Assembly (NCBI GenBank): GCA_902567095.1
Contig: CACFLG010000008.1
Coordinates: 1 to 52,061 of the forward strand
DNA from: an uncultured OM182 clade bacterium
GTDB lineage: Bacteria > Pseudomonadota > Gammaproteobacteria > Pseudomonadales > Azotimanducaceae
Reading direction: 5' to 3'
DNA length: 52,061 nucleotides
Shown here one piece after another: positions 44,457-52,061 of the stretch; position 1 is the stretch's first letter, and every line of letters begins with the position of its first letter. Below the pieces are notes generated by a model that was not told the DNA's origin, did no database searches, and was given only the letters and a program-made list of their open reading frames with translations. The translations under genes were made by a program, and so were the position numbers.

Positions 44457-45248
44457 TTACTGTCTCGGGTCTCGTATATGCCTCGGAGCCTGCATGTTAA
44501 ACAACCGATGCGGATTAATGTCTAACCCTCCTCTCCTTGTGTAGCGCGCAGAAACGCACAAGGCAGAGAAACTAAAATTCTTCATTAGATCAAAGTAAAC
44601 GCGTTCAACTATTTGTTCAGAAAAAGCAGCGTGTTTCCTAAAAGAAATCAAGTAACTGAGAAGACTTTCGTGCTTGATTCCTGCTCCTCGATACTCGACT
44701 ACTATGGAGGCGAAATCAGGCTGTGCTGTCATCGGACAAAGAGAACGAAAAAGATTGGTGGAGATAACTTCAGATACATTTTTCTTTCCGGTCCCCTGAA
44801 GCAATTCGGGATTATATTCATATTCAGAAATATCAATATCGAGCTTATCTAGGTCGACTAAATTCGGATCATGAATGTCATGAGGGAACAAATCTTCTGG
44901 AGAAAGAAAGTCGACTAAAACTTGAGAGCCAACATTTGCGGACAAATCTTTTTGCAGAGCCTCTAAAACGAGTTCTTTTTGAGAAAAAATGCTCCCTGCA
45001 AAGGATCCCAGGTATAACTTAAAGGACTTTGATTCTATAAAGAAAGGTGACGCAGCTTGGATTTCGAATCTCAAGACACCAACTTCAGGCTTACCTCTTT
45101 TATTTAACCAAGTAAACTCATAAGCACGCCATATGTCTGCACCCTTAAAATTATACTCGCTTCTGATCAAACCTATTTTCTCGCGTTGCTCTAATCTTTT
45201 AATAGGTTGAAGCAACTCAGCCGAATATTCGTCTGTGTAATCTTTCAT
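44457..45248 (-). CDS. queF: NADPH-dependent 7-cyano-7-deazaguanine reductase (long form)
   Basis: A 263-aa bimodular (YqcD-type) QueF that reduces preQ0 to preQ1 in queuosine tRNA modification. The QueF substrate motif is E72-S-K-S (FFIESKSFKLYLGS), the catalytic Cys is C171 in RSLCPMTAQPDF with Asp178, and the C-terminal part ends GGLDINPHR. Length and the order with the ESKS motif N-terminal and Cys C-terminal are those of gammaproteobacterial long-form enzymes. It is monocistronic, divergent from the TonB receptor gene. Confidence 0.96.
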   Translation of the reverse strand: MKDYTDEYSAELLQPIKRLEQREKIGLIRSEYNFKGADIWRAYEFTWLNKRGKPEVGVLRFEIQAASPFFIESKSFKLYLGSFAGSIFSQKELVLEALQKDLSANVGSQVLVDFLSPEDLFPHDIHDPNLVDLDKLDIDISEYEYNPELLQGTGKKNVSEVISTNLFRSLCPMTAQPDFASIVVEYRGAGIKHESLLSYLISFRKHAAFSEQIVERVYFDLMKNFSFSALCVSARYTRRGGLDINPHRLFNMQAPRHIRDPRQ

Positions 45249-45389
45249 AGTTTTTTAACTCTAGCTGATTCAATACTGCGATTAAAAAATTCTAATTGTC
45301 GATAAAAAGTAGTATCTTCAGCGACTTATTTTTTTAACACAAACTGATTAAACTGATTGATCATTTTAAACCCTTAGGCTCGACTACCC

Positions 45390-47417
45390 ATGGCTCTTAA
45401 AGTTTTTGTTTGTTTATTTTTATCACTAATTGCTAACCAGCTCTCAGCGACAAGCTTAGAAGAAGTGGTCGTAGTGGCTTCAAAAACAAAAAAAACACTC
45501 GGAGACACGGCGAGCAGTATATCAGTTTTGAGGTATGAGGACTTAATTAGAGTTTCTCCTGTACACATAAACGAGCTGCTTCATCGCACTCCTGGAGTTT
45601 GGATAAGCCGAGGAAACGGTCAGGAGAGCCTTACTTCAGTTCGATCCCCAGTCCTCACTGGAGCGGGGAGCTGTGGAGCCTTTCTCGTCATGCAAGACGG
45701 AGTATCTTTGAGAGCCCCAGGTTTTTGCAACGTCAATCAATTGTTTGAAGGACCCAGCGAAATAGCAGAACGCATAGAAGTGTTTCGCGGTCCAAACTCT
45801 TCAGTCTATGGATCAAATGCTGTCCATGGAGTAATCAATATTATTACTCCCGGCCCCCAAGCAGGTAACAATTATATTTCTTTTGAGGCTGGTCCAGACG
45901 ACTTCTACAGAAGCAAGTTAGGATTTTCAAAGGAATCTATTCGAGTAGACTTCTCTGGCAGCCATGACGATGGGTACAAGAAAGATTCAGGATATGGCCA
46001 GCAAAAGCTATTGGTAAAACACTCAGGAGAACTCCAAGGTTGGAAAATCAACTCGAGCCTTGTCTTAAGTAACTTGAACCAAGAAACAGCCGGTTTTATT
46101 AGCGGATTCGAAGCCTATAAAGCGGAAGACCAAAGGAAAGAAAACCCAAATCCTGAAGCCTATAGAGATGCTTACTCCTTAAGAATTATGTCCGATTTAT
46201 CAAGAGAGGTCTCCTGGGGGACTATCAATGTAAAGCCCTACATGAGGTCAGTGGGCATGAAATTCTTGCAGCATTTCTTGCCTGGTCAGCCAGAGGAACG
46301 AAACGGTCATGATAGCATGGGACTATCCTTGGTTGCCCAAAGCAATCAGTGGTGGACTCTTGGCGCCGATTTAGAGTTCACTCAAGGGTTTCTCGAAGAA
46401 ACCCAAGAAAACTCTGTCCAAGGGAGCGGCTTTCTCTCCGCGACTTTACCGCCTGGCAAACACTACGACTATGAGGTTGACGCTTCTCTCTTTGGCTTGT
46501 TTGTGAGGGCGGAACATTCTTTTAGCCCGAAAGCGTCGATCTCGGGAGGACTTCGTTTTCAATACACCGACTATAAATACGACAACAAGATGATTGATGG
46601 GAGAACAAAGGAGGATGGAACTAACTGCGGCTTTGGAGGATGCAGATTTTCCAGGCCATCTGATCGAGAGGACTCGTTTTCTAACCTTTCTCCGAACATT
46701 GGTTTCATTTACAAATTCAGCTCTAGTTCCCAAGCTTACGCCTCACTCGCCAGAGGGTTTAGAGCGCCACAAACCACCGAATTATATAGGCTCCAAAACC
46801 AACAGGAAGTAGCGAATATAAACGAAGTAGAACTAGACTCAATAGAAATAGGGTTTCGATCACAAGGAGAGCGAAGCAAATTCTTTATGAGTGCTTTCTC
46901 CATGAAAAAAGATAATTTTATCTTCAGAGATACTCAAAGACAAAACGTTGACAGCGGAGAGACTATTCATCGAGGGCTTGAAGTAGCTTTGGACTATCAA
47001 ATAAATTCAAGTTTTTCCACGTCGACCTCATTCACATACGCGAAACATAAGTACGACAACAGTCCAGGCATATCGCGAGAAAATATACGGGGAAATATTA
47101 TAGATACGGCACCAAAAACACTTGGCTCGGCTAGACTTAGATGGGAACCTACAGATAAGCTCGATTTTGAGTTTGAATGGGTTCACATTGGGAGCTATTT
47201 TCAGGACCCAGGCAATCAGCACAAATACGAGGGACATGATCTATTTCATATAAGAACGGAGTTTGACATAGATAAAAATGGATCTACTGTTTTTGCTCAT
47301 GTTAAAAATCTAGGAGATAAAGATTACGCGGAACGTGCCGATTTCGCATTTGGGAGTCATCGCTATTTTGTGGGCACACCGAGAAGCATCTACGTCGGGT
47401 ACAGAATGAGTTTTTGA
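45390..47417 (+). CDS. TonB-dependent outer-membrane receptor
   Basis: A 675-aa receptor. The signal peptide spans about residues 1-20 (ALKVFVCLFLSLIANQLSA). A TonB-box-like LEEVVVVASK follows, then the plug domain with INELLHRTPGVWISRG, ERIEVFRGPNSSVYGSNAV and HGVINIITPG. The 22-strand barrel includes YASLARGFRAPQTTELYRLQ, and the terminal residue is Phe, as outer-membrane insertion requires. Two Cys lie close together in the plug (GSCGAF and PGFCN), possibly a loop disulfide. The ligand is unknown; no ABC transporter or siderophore gene is adjacent and no clear Fur box was seen. Confidence 0.93.
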   Translation: MALKVFVCLFLSLIANQLSATSLEEVVVVASKTKKTLGDTASSISVLRYEDLIRVSPVHINELLHRTPGVWISRGNGQESLTSVRSPVLTGAGSCGAFLVMQDGVSLRAPGFCNVNQLFEGPSEIAERIEVFRGPNSSVYGSNAVHGVINIITPGPQAGNNYISFEAGPDDFYRSKLGFSKESIRVDFSGSHDDGYKKDSGYGQQKLLVKHSGELQGWKINSSLVLSNLNQETAGFISGFEAYKAEDQRKENPNPEAYRDAYSLRIMSDLSREVSWGTINVKPYMRSVGMKFLQHFLPGQPEERNGHDSMGLSLVAQSNQWWTLGADLEFTQGFLEETQENSVQGSGFLSATLPPGKHYDYEVDASLFGLFVRAEHSFSPKASISGGLRFQYTDYKYDNKMIDGRTKEDGTNCGFGGCRFSRPSDREDSFSNLSPNIGFIYKFSSSSQAYASLARGFRAPQTTELYRLQNQQEVANINEVELDSIEIGFRSQGERSKFFMSAFSMKKDNFIFRDTQRQNVDSGETIHRGLEVALDYQINSSFSTSTSFTYAKHKYDNSPGISRENIRGNIIDTAPKTLGSARLRWEPTDKLDFEFEWVHIGSYFQDPGNQHKYEGHDLFHIRTEFDIDKNGSTVFAHVKNLGDKDYAERADFAFGSHRYFVGTPRSIYVGYRMSF

Positions 47418-47448
47418 GGATTCTTTTCCCTTGTATGGGATGGTTCGC

Positions 47449-47477
47449 TTGACGCGGGAGCTCTGAACCCATAAAAT
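47449..47477 (+). promoter_or_regulatory. Sigma70-type promoter for the tRNA pair
   Basis: TTGACG (47449-47454) and TAAAAT (47472-47477) are separated by 17 bases, the optimal spacing, and lie 20 bases upstream of the tRNA-Glu gene. This is the clearest promoter in the window. Confidence 0.7.
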
Positions 47478-47496
47478 TTTTTCCTTCTTACTGTCT

Positions 47497-47572
<76 letters not shown>

Positions 47573-47616
47573 CCACGTTTTTTTTGGAAACAAGGGCGTA
47601 TGAAGAGGCATCTTTC

Positions 47617-47692
47617 GCGGGTATAGCTCAGCTGGTAGAGCGCGACCTTGCCAAGGTCGAGGCCACGAGTTCGAACCTCGTTACCCGCTCCA
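47617..47692 (+). tRNA. tRNA-Gly (anticodon GCC)
   Basis: A complete cloverleaf: acceptor GCGGGTA/TACCCGC, D arm with GCTCAGCTGGTAGAGC, anticodon stem CGACC/GGTCG around TTGCCAA (anticodon GCC), T arm CGAGTTCGAACCTCG, and encoded CCA. Its 3' 50 bases plus two flanking bases recur at 50334-50383. Confidence 0.97.
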
Positions 47693-47694
47693 AG
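47645..47694 (+). repeat. Left copy of a 50-bp direct repeat (tRNA-Gly 3' half), attachment-site-like
   Basis: From the anticodon stem through CCA and two further bases (AG), this stretch is identical to 50334-50383. It includes the whole T arm, the usual core target of tRNA-integrating elements. Confidence 0.85.
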
Positions 47695-48043
47695 TCCCTT
47701 AAAATCAAAGACTTAGGATTTGGCAATTCTTAGACCTTACCGACCTCGTTATGGTCGAAATCCATTTTTTGACAATTTTTCTTTTGCCCATTCCCGACTC
47801 TCATAGTAGCTTAAGTTTGAGATGATTTGGTTTTGCTGAAGTTGGGCTTAAGAACCGAGGATTGCCTCTGGCATGCTCTATTTTGAAAGCGGTATTTTTT
47901 TCTGGATACACCCTTAATCTTGCCCTCACTTTCATTTAAGTGATTCAAGAAGCTGCAAATCAAAGCTAAGAAAACTAGTTTCTTTTAAAAAAAGGCGAGT
48001 AAACTAGAGTCTGTTCTTTAACCTTTCTAACAAACAATAAGTA
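47695..48043. other. Noncoding stretch after tRNA-Gly
   Basis: About 350 AT-rich bases between the tRNA and the TPR-methyltransferase gene. I see no convincing gene, integrase remnant or strong hairpin. It lies inside the interval bounded by the 50-bp repeat. Confidence 0.5.
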
Positions 48044-50218
48044 ATGAATGAACTTTTTGACAAAGATAAGAAAGCCTTACTCGAGCTTTTCAAAAAGGGA
48101 CAATTAGAAACAGCATTGAAAAAATGCGAAGAGATATCCAGAAATCGCGCACCTAGTTTTTTTCTCTCTCACATTAAAGGACTTATCTATGCGGGCTTGG
48201 GTCGAAATAAAGAGGCTATAAAGCTGTATAATGTGGCTTTGGATCTTAACTCTAAATCTGAGCACGCCCACTATAATCTCGGTTTAGCCCGTCGCTCTGA
48301 GGGAAACCTAATGGGCGCCATTCAAAGTTTCCGAGCTGCTATCGAAATATCTCCGAGTTTTTTCATGGCTTACAACAATCTTGGAAACATCTATATATCG
48401 ACTAAAGATTATCTTTCTGCGATAAAAATTTTTAGGAGAGCACTTGAGATCGAGCCCTCGAGCTCTCTGATGCTCTCAAATCTAGGTGCTGCTTTATATC
48501 ATTCTGGAGAGTTGGAAGAGGCCGCTGAAAAGCTGAAAAAAGCAATAAACCTGCAACCTGATCTTCCAAACGCATGGAGTAATCTTGGTTCTGTTTTTTT
48601 AGAACAGGAGGAATATGACCTAGCTCTTGAAAACTTTATTAGAGCTTATGAGTTGAATCAGGCAGATCAGAAACACATTACCAACATCTCTGTGCTCCTT
48701 CATAACTATCCCGTTAGCGGCAAGATACAGGGGCTAGAAAACGTTTTGTTGAGTCTGCTAAAGCAGCCGAAATTTATCCGGCCAAGCTATTTGCGGACCC
48801 TGGTTTTAAACCTCTTAAAGAGTAAACAGGAAATCCAATCGGCCATAACTTTATTTCAACAACCTGATCACGCGATCAATTTTGACGAGGAGGCTGCAAA
48901 GCTCAGCGAAATAGACCTATTGATTGAATATATGTCAATCACGCCCGTTTGTGACTTGGAGATCGAAAATATTCTTTTTAGATTACGCAAGGGGTTATTG
49001 TTAAGTGCAAGCCAATATGAACTCTCCGACAAGTCGCTGACTTTTAGAAAAGCGTTAGCGCTTCAATGCTTTACTAACGAATATATATATAATGTCTCAG
49101 AGGATGAAACCAATTTTCTAGAGGAAATTGAAACTAGAGCACAGAAGAACTATCGAACGAACCCGAAAAAGTTTCAGAATGATATTCTAGCGCTGGCATC
49201 GTATAGGGCATTGCATAAGAGAAATTGGTGTGAAGGGATAAAAGTTTCTAATGATTTAGAGCTCATAAAAACTCGCTTAATTGACGAGCCTTTGAAAGAG
49301 AGAGAAATAGTCAAAGAGATCACCTCGTTCGCGTCTATCAAAAATGAAATTTCTCTGAAAGTTAGAGCTCAGTATGAGGAAAACCCATATCCACGTTGGG
49401 TAAATGCTCAAATGAACTCGAATTGCGCCTCTCCTGAACAACTTTTCTCGGATTTAAAACTGAAAATGAATTTTTCAGCTCTTAAGAAAAGACCTTTAAA
49501 ACACGTCCTTATCGCTGGATGTGGAACTGGACAGCAACCTCTTGAGACTGCTGCCGGACATTATAGAGACCTGGAAGTAACCGCTATAGACTTGAGTAAA
49601 AGTAGCCTCGCCTATGCCATCAGAAATTCCAATCGTTTCAATATCGATAATATAAAATTTTTTCATGGCGACATCCTCAGTCTCGCCTCTTTAGGGATGG
49701 AATTCGATATTGTCGAGTCATGCGGTGTGCTTCATCACATGCAGGAACCGGCGATCGGATGGGAAATATTAACAAACCACCTCCGACCCGGAGGCATGAT
49801 CAAAATCTCTCTTTATAGTTCAATCGCAAGAGAAGAGATAACGAGCATCAAAGAGGAAATCGTTCATTTAAAACTGCGCTCTGATATCAACTCCATGAAG
49901 AACTTTAGAAAAAAGATTATCGATAGAGGCAGAGACAATGTTCGCTTTGTTCAAGATTTTTTTAGTCTCAGCATGTTCAGAGATTTACTATTTCATGAAC
50001 AAGAGCACCTGTTTAACATCGATTCAATAAGAAAACAGATCGATTACCTGGGTTTGAATTTCTGCGGTTTTGAAACTAATCGAGCAACCACCGAGAAATT
50101 TAAAGCGCGTTTCAACTCTAGCGAGTCCATATATGAGTTGAGCAATTGGGAACAGTTTGAACGAGAGAATCCGAAGGTTTTTCTTGGCATGTATCAATTT
50201 TGGTGTCAAAAAAATTAA
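48044..50218 (+). CDS. TPR-repeat protein with C-terminal SAM-dependent methyltransferase domain
   Basis: A 724-aa cytosolic protein. The N-terminal roughly 210 residues form at least five tetratricopeptide repeats (for example AHYNLGLARRSEGNLMGAIQ, AYNNLGNIYISTKDYLSAIK and AWSNLGSVFLEQEEYDLALE). A helical linker follows. The methyltransferase domain starts near residue 487 with VLIAGCGTGQQ (SAM motif I), AIDLSKSSL (acidic end of motif II), GDILSL and VESCGVLHHM, and ends HLRPGGMIKISLYS. The target is unknown; similar proteins occur near glycosylation or surface genes in marine bacteria. No clear Shine-Dalgarno precedes the ATG. It is the only gene between the two tRNA-Gly repeat copies. Confidence 0.9.
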   Translation: MNELFDKDKKALLELFKKGQLETALKKCEEISRNRAPSFFLSHIKGLIYAGLGRNKEAIKLYNVALDLNSKSEHAHYNLGLARRSEGNLMGAIQSFRAAIEISPSFFMAYNNLGNIYISTKDYLSAIKIFRRALEIEPSSSLMLSNLGAALYHSGELEEAAEKLKKAINLQPDLPNAWSNLGSVFLEQEEYDLALENFIRAYELNQADQKHITNISVLLHNYPVSGKIQGLENVLLSLLKQPKFIRPSYLRTLVLNLLKSKQEIQSAITLFQQPDHAINFDEEAAKLSEIDLLIEYMSITPVCDLEIENILFRLRKGLLLSASQYELSDKSLTFRKALALQCFTNEYIYNVSEDETNFLEEIETRAQKNYRTNPKKFQNDILALASYRALHKRNWCEGIKVSNDLELIKTRLIDEPLKEREIVKEITSFASIKNEISLKVRAQYEENPYPRWVNAQMNSNCASPEQLFSDLKLKMNFSALKKRPLKHVLIAGCGTGQQPLETAAGHYRDLEVTAIDLSKSSLAYAIRNSNRFNIDNIKFFHGDILSLASLGMEFDIVESCGVLHHMQEPAIGWEILTNHLRPGGMIKISLYSSIAREEITSIKEEIVHLKLRSDINSMKNFRKKIIDRGRDNVRFVQDFFSLSMFRDLLFHEQEHLFNIDSIRKQIDYLGLNFCGFETNRATTEKFKARFNSSESIYELSNWEQFERENPKVFLGMYQFWCQKN

Positions 50219-50333
50219 CAATTAATTAATTATTTGATTTAAGGAATTTTATGACCTCGACCTTAACCTATTTTTGAGGGAATCTAATCTTCGAAGCCAT
50301 TGTTTTTATTAATAGTTTTTGGATTAAGCCGAA

Positions 50334-50383
50334 ACCTTGCCAAGGTCGAGGCCACGAGTTCGAACCTCGTTACCCGCTCCAAG
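50334..50383 (+). repeat. Right copy of the 50-bp repeat: truncated tRNA-Gly 3' half
   Basis: Identical over 50 bases to 47645-47694. The bases before it (GAAA) do not continue the tRNA, so this is a fragment and not a second gene. The layout (intact tRNA on one side, 3' fragment on the other, 2.6 kb between) is what tRNA-targeted integration leaves. Confidence 0.85.
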
Positions 50384-50404
50384 CCTCTATTTTACTTACA
50401 TTTT

Positions 50405-50430
50405 GACCTTGCCAATATGAGGCCACGAGG
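50405..50430 (+). repeat. Degenerate third tRNA-Gly fragment
   Basis: GACCTTGCCAA followed by a diverged spacer and AGGCCACGAG parallels tRNA-Gly 47644-47669. Here the G before ACCTTGCC is retained, unlike in the copy at 50334, so it was not simply derived from that copy. Confidence 0.6.
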
Positions 50431-50524
50431 TAAGATCATATTCTCTTTCCGATTGAATCCCTCAAAAAAATTTAATACCTTTGTTAGTAAAGTGATCTTT
50501 TAAACTTAAAAAGGGAGAAGAAAG

Positions 50525-50737
50525 ATGGCTTATAAAGAGTACAAGGTATTACACATAATGGAAGGAGGTTGCGGAACGATTTTTCTGGGCTCCTCTGGGA
50601 TTCCTATTAAAAAACTTGAAACTGAACTAAATAAAGAAGCCGCAGACGGGTGGCAACTTGTTTTTCAGACAATCGAAAACAAAAGGTTTCTCTTATTTTG
50701 GTCGAGAGAGTCAGTCATAGTTACTCTAGGTCGATGA
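50525..50737 (+). CDS. DUF4177-like small protein
   Basis: A 70-aa protein. The pattern YKEYKVLHI...KKLETELNKEAADGWQLVFQTIENKRFLLF resembles DUF4177, whose core is tyKV...le..ln.l..dGWelv. Function is unknown. A strong ribosome-binding site (AGGGAGAAGAA) precedes ATG 50525. Its stop overlaps the start of the YidD-family gene (ATGA, 50734-50737), giving a coupled cluster. Confidence 0.72.
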   Translation: MAYKEYKVLHIMEGGCGTIFLGSSGIPIKKLETELNKEAADGWQLVFQTIENKRFLLFWSRESVIVTLGR

Positions 50738-50982
50738 ATTCTTTCCTGTCTGAGTTGGCTTGCAAGATAATAACCTATTATCAAGGCAAAGGCGGGGGCG
50801 CGAAGATCTTCAACATTGACTGTAATTTCGAACCTACTTGCTCAGAGTACGCAAAACAAGCAATACAGAACATCGGGATATTTGCAGCAATACCCCATGT
50901 TTTCAATAGATTAAAACGCTGCAGTGATCCCGACAAGATCGAAAGAGAAGTCGATCCTTTCGATGAAAAAAATAATGTTTGA
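50734..50982 (+). CDS. yidD: YidD-family membrane protein insertion efficiency factor
   Basis: An 82-aa protein. The diagnostic stretch is CNFEPTCSEYAKQAI with following hydrophobic IGIFAAIPHVFNRLKRC, matching the YidD signature CrfxPtCSxYaxeAi...RlxrC. The frame extends upstream, but ATG 50734, overlapping the stop of the DUF4177-like gene, gives the family length. YidD is usually encoded between rnpA and yidC; here it lies in a different cluster, so this may be a second YidD copy. It overlaps the TM2 gene at its 3' end. Confidence 0.83.
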   Translation: MNSFLSELACKIITYYQGKGGGAKIFNIDCNFEPTCSEYAKQAIQNIGIFAAIPHVFNRLKRCSDPDKIEREVDPFDEKNNV

Positions 50983-51403
50983 AGCGTTCACACTTAGATC
51001 TCAAACAGTAGAGGAACAAGAGGAGAATCTGCGCAACACCGCAGGAGAACTTGAAGAGACGGAAAGAAAATTTTTTTTCAAACGTTTCAGCGAGGAATAT
51101 AAAGATCCGGACACCTACGCAGTGTTAAACTTCTTTTTTATCGGAGGTTTGCATCATTTTTATTTGAAAAAATATGTGCGCGGTTTCGTCAATTTATCTC
51201 TCTCGATCTCCGGGTTCGTATTGATGTTTACCGCCCCGTTTCAAGAAATCAATGATTATCAAGTAGGCGCTTTTGGAGTCGGAATATTGATTCTCGCATT
51301 GGTGACGATAATAGAAATACCAAACCTTTTCCGATCTCAAATCATAGCCAAAGATTTTAACAACCGTCTTAGCAGGAAAATCCTCAAAGAAACCAAGTTA
51401 TGA
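50963..51403 (+). CDS. TM2-domain membrane protein
   Basis: About 146 aa. After a charged, Glu-rich N-terminal region the TM2 domain comprises two membrane helices: LNFFFIGGLHHFYLKKYVRG with the conserved G-x-H-x-FYL-x-K-x2-x-G pattern, then VGAFGVGILILALVTIIEIP. Function of the family is unknown. ATG 50963 is chosen (20-base overlap with yidD); ATG 50975, overlapping yidD's GTTTGA end, is an alternative. It is the third gene of the DUF4177-YidD-TM2 overlap cluster. Confidence 0.8.
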   Translation: MKKIMFEAFTLRSQTVEEQEENLRNTAGELEETERKFFFKRFSEEYKDPDTYAVLNFFFIGGLHHFYLKKYVRGFVNLSLSISGFVLMFTAPFQEINDYQVGAFGVGILILALVTIIEIPNLFRSQIIAKDFNNRLSRKILKETKL

Positions 51404-51512
51404 TCGATATGCTTGCTGCTGCGACCAGGTAAACGATCACGCACGAAAAAACAATTGCTTCCTCACACCCTTCCCTCTTTATGCGTCTCTAGTTCTTGCA
51501 GAAAAATGAATC

Positions 51513-51536
51513 GGGCCCCCAAAAAATTGGGGACCC
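51513..51536. terminator. Strong hairpin between convergent genes
   Basis: GGG-C-CCCCAA, a 4-base A loop, then TTGGGG-A-CCC form a ten-base-arm stem with one mismatch between the TM2 gene (+) and the acidic repeat protein (-). No long T tract follows on the plus strand. It is plausible as a bidirectional terminator. Confidence 0.55.
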
Positions 51537-51577
51537 TTAAGATCCATTGGAAGCCGAGACCTAAGTTGAGACAGTCG

Positions 51578-52060
51578 TTAAAGACCTGCATCGCTGGGAT
51601 CATCTGGACCGGCAGCATCCTCAGCATCATCAGGAGCAAAGTCATCTTGCCCTGCATCGCCCGGGAGAACATTTGGATCTGCATCAGCCCCGGGAGAACC
51701 TCCTTGCTCTGAAGTCTCGTCCATCGCTTGGCCCACAGCGTCACCGAGGCTATCCCCTCCTTCAAAGGACTCTTGGCTGTCGCCGTCTGGACCCATGGCT
51801 GATTCTAGAGCTCCTAAACCTCCATCATCAGCAGGTTGTCCAACTCCAACCTCATTAAATCCACCTGCTTGACTGGCGTCTTCAAAACACTCTCCAGCGT
51901 CCTTACCTTCAGCCATACCTTGGTCGAAAGCTTCTCGGGCGGCTTCGGTCCGTGCGTCAATTTCTTCTTGCGGAACCCCAGCCTCAAGTGCCTCAGCCTG
52001 TCCAGCCGCAACAGCAGCTTCGAAGGCTTCAACAGGACTCGCGCCCCCTTCAAGAGCTTC
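51578..52060 (-). CDS. C-terminal end of an acidic, Ala/Gly-rich repetitive protein (5' part outside window)
   Basis: 161 codons are visible from the window edge to TAA at 51578. The upstream part contains degenerate repeats of the type EALEGGASPVEAFEAAVAAG and EALEAGVPQEEIDARTEA. The last 110 residues are rich in Asp, Gly, Ala and Pro, with very low Lys/Arg and one Cys (GECFEDA). Such composition suggests an extracellular or surface protein with a disordered tail, perhaps calcium-binding. I cannot place it in a named family. An internal ATG at 51916 exists but the frame clearly continues beyond it. Confidence 0.65.
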   Translation of the reverse strand, partial: EALEGGASPVEAFEAAVAAGQAEALEAGVPQEEIDARTEAAREAFDQGMAEGKDAGECFEDASQAGGFNEVGVGQPADDGGLGALESAMGPDGDSQESFEGGDSLGDAVGQAMDETSEQGGSPGADADPNVLPGDAGQDDFAPDDAEDAAGPDDPSDAGL

Positions 52061-52061
52061 T

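Larger units (their letters stand above)
50219..50524. other. Noncoding stretch holding tRNA-Gly fragments
   Basis: About 300 bases after the TPR-methyltransferase gene. It contains the right 50-bp repeat copy (50334-50383) and a shorter degenerate fragment (50405-50430). No complete tRNA can fold here, because no 5' half is present. AAGGGAGAAG at its end is the ribosome-binding site of the next gene. Confidence 0.7.

Noticed and set aside
50334-50383. A second tRNA-Gly gene
   Set aside because: Only the 3' half is present. The bases upstream do not supply an acceptor 5' strand or D arm, so no cloverleaf can form.
51413-51858. Several plus- and minus-strand alternative frames over the acidic repeat region
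   Set aside because: They are by-products of low-complexity GC-biased repeat DNA. Only the minus-strand frame ending at 51578 stays open to the window edge with internally repeated protein sequence.

Overview
The window looks like a chromosomal segment of an uncultured, probably marine, gammaproteobacterium. The evidence is a RecC-RecB-RecD helicase-nuclease set, an EfpL (YeiP-type) elongation factor, a long-form QueF, a 4.5S-type SRP RNA and tRNAs with encoded CCA. Base composition is moderately AT-rich (low 40s % GC, judged by eye). I cannot name a genus. No phage, insertion sequence, integrase or CRISPR array is visible.

Layout. 1-7.7 kb: an edge-truncated TVP38/VTT membrane protein (-), pgi (+), an MFS transporter (-), a phosphonate-monoester-hydrolase-like sulfatase (+), and a molybdopterin oxidoreductase with a small coupled ORF (-). 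7.9-11.4 kb: a secreted hypothetical, an MDR oxidoreductase, an enoyl-CoA hydratase and an EamA exporter. 11.5-19.7 kb: recC-recB-recD with overlapping junctions, then a YihG-like acyltransferase and a metallo-beta-lactamase-fold protein. 21.9-29.1 kb: a catabolic block with an SDR, enoyl-CoA hydratase, ABM monooxygenase, two amidohydrolases and an acyl-CoA ligase, plus a serine hydrolase on the other strand. 29.1-30.9 kb: arfB and efpL (-) opposite a histidine phosphatase. 31.1-36 kb: an ABM protein, an esterase, a FadJ-type bifunctional enzyme and a PhnZ/PhnY-like oxygenase pair. 36-41 kb: a serine hydrolase, an Fe(II)/2-oxoglutarate oxygenase, a cyclophilin, an amidase and an SDR. 41-45.2 kb: a UGA-interrupted AhpD/CMD protein, an HD-domain protein, 4.5S RNA, a nitroreductase, an acyltransferase and QueF. 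45.4-52 kb: a TonB receptor, tRNA-Glu and tRNA-Gly, a TPR-methyltransferase bracketed by a 50-bp tRNA-Gly repeat, a DUF4177-like/YidD/TM2 overlap cluster, and the end of an acidic repeat protein.

The strongest special signals are two. First, 41085-42158 (-) is one reading frame interrupted by a single UGA. The UGA sits in a C-F-Y-UGA redox motif, and a bacterial-type SECIS hairpin begins four bases after it. This is best read as a two-domain AhpD-like selenoprotein. Second, at about 35.6 kb a run of nine G splits a PhnZ-like HD oxygenase. Its C-terminus, with the last expected iron ligand, lies in another frame that runs directly into a PhnY-like dioxygenase. A third signal is the tRNA-Gly 3'-half duplication flanking a 2.6-kb insert.

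Functionally the region is a generalist heterotroph's catabolic repertoire (CoA-dependent acid degradation, amide and ester hydrolysis, possible phosphonate oxidation) embedded among housekeeping repair, translation and tRNA-modification genes.
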